A DNA stretch of 5,996 nt from Ignavibacteriota bacterium (GTDB lineage Bacteria > Bacteroidota > Ignavibacteria > Tepidaquicellales > Tepidaquicellaceae). The stretch is from positions 12,459 through 18,454 of the forward strand of contig PNBM01000182.1 of NCBI GenBank assembly GCA_003135995.1. Reading direction: 5' to 3'. The notes beneath the pieces are model-generated. The model made no database searches. It had not been told where the DNA came from and saw only the letters and a program-made list of their open reading frames with translations. Below, in pieces: positions 5,941 to 5,996 of this stretch; positions within the stretch are counted from its first letter, which is position 1; every line of letters starts with the position of its first letter. The position numbers were made by a program, and so were the translations under genes.

Positions 5941-5968
5941 TTCTGCTATCTGTTATTTGTTATCTGTA
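5941..5968. repeat. Degenerate heptanucleotide tandem repeat
   Basis: Four consecutive 7-mers read TTCTGCT, ATCTGTT, ATTTGTT and ATCTGTA. They fit a loose NTYTGYW pattern. They lie between the two copies of the longer repeat unit, in non-coding sequence. Confidence 0.5.
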
Positions 5969-5996
5969 ATGTTATCCCCGAATGTGCGTTCTTTGC
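5968..5996. repeat. Interspersed repeat unit, copy 2 (may continue past the window)
   Basis: This is the second copy of the unit at 5855-5883, with 27 of 29 bases identical. It stops only because the window ends, so the true length of the unit is not known. Confidence 0.75.

Noticed and set aside
5855..5996. CRISPR array
   Set aside because: Only two copies with a long gap of different composition, no regular spacers and no cas genes; the inverted arms fit REP-like repeats better.

Overview
The window is AT-rich and its genes sit close together on the + strand, mostly without Shine-Dalgarno sequences in front of them. This style, with the intergenic repeat families and the look of the proteins, suggests a member of the Bacteroidota/Chlorobi/Ignavibacteria group. 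That placement is an inference from style, not from a marker gene.

Layout. (1) Bases 1-1341 hold the C-terminal part of a polytopic membrane protein whose reading frame is already open at base 1, so its start lies outside the window. (2) Bases 1470-2174 encode a class I SAM-dependent methyltransferase of the Methyltransf_24 type. These two look like cell-surface or glycan genes. (3) Bases 2175-2494 are a 320-base gap with a 20-nt tandem repeat, a perfect 20-bp palindrome and, just before the next gene, a 13-base match to the core of the E. coli IscR type 1 operator. (4) Bases 2495-5846 form a tight five-gene cluster, probably one operon: an Rrf2/IscR-type regulator with three cysteines, a group I cysteine desulfurase (IscS/NifS), an A-type Fe-S carrier (IscA/ErpA-like), an Fe/Mn-family superoxide dismutase with a twin-arginine signal, and a putative lipoprotein of unknown function. 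(5) Bases 5847-5996 are non-coding and packed with repeats: two copies of a ~29-nt unit, hairpin-forming CCCGA/TCGGG arms, and a degenerate heptanucleotide repeat. The second copy of the unit runs off the window.

Working model. The regulator probably senses Fe-S status and controls its own operon through the 2462-2474 site. IscS supplies sulfur and the A-type protein carries or transfers clusters. The U-type scaffold that normally lies between iscS and iscA is absent here. The exported dismutase and the lipoprotein would place superoxide defence in the cell envelope under the same control as Fe-S assembly. This pairing, the missing iscU and the possible internal start of the dismutase are the most interesting points. 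All individual enzymes belong to known families; I see no wholly new system.
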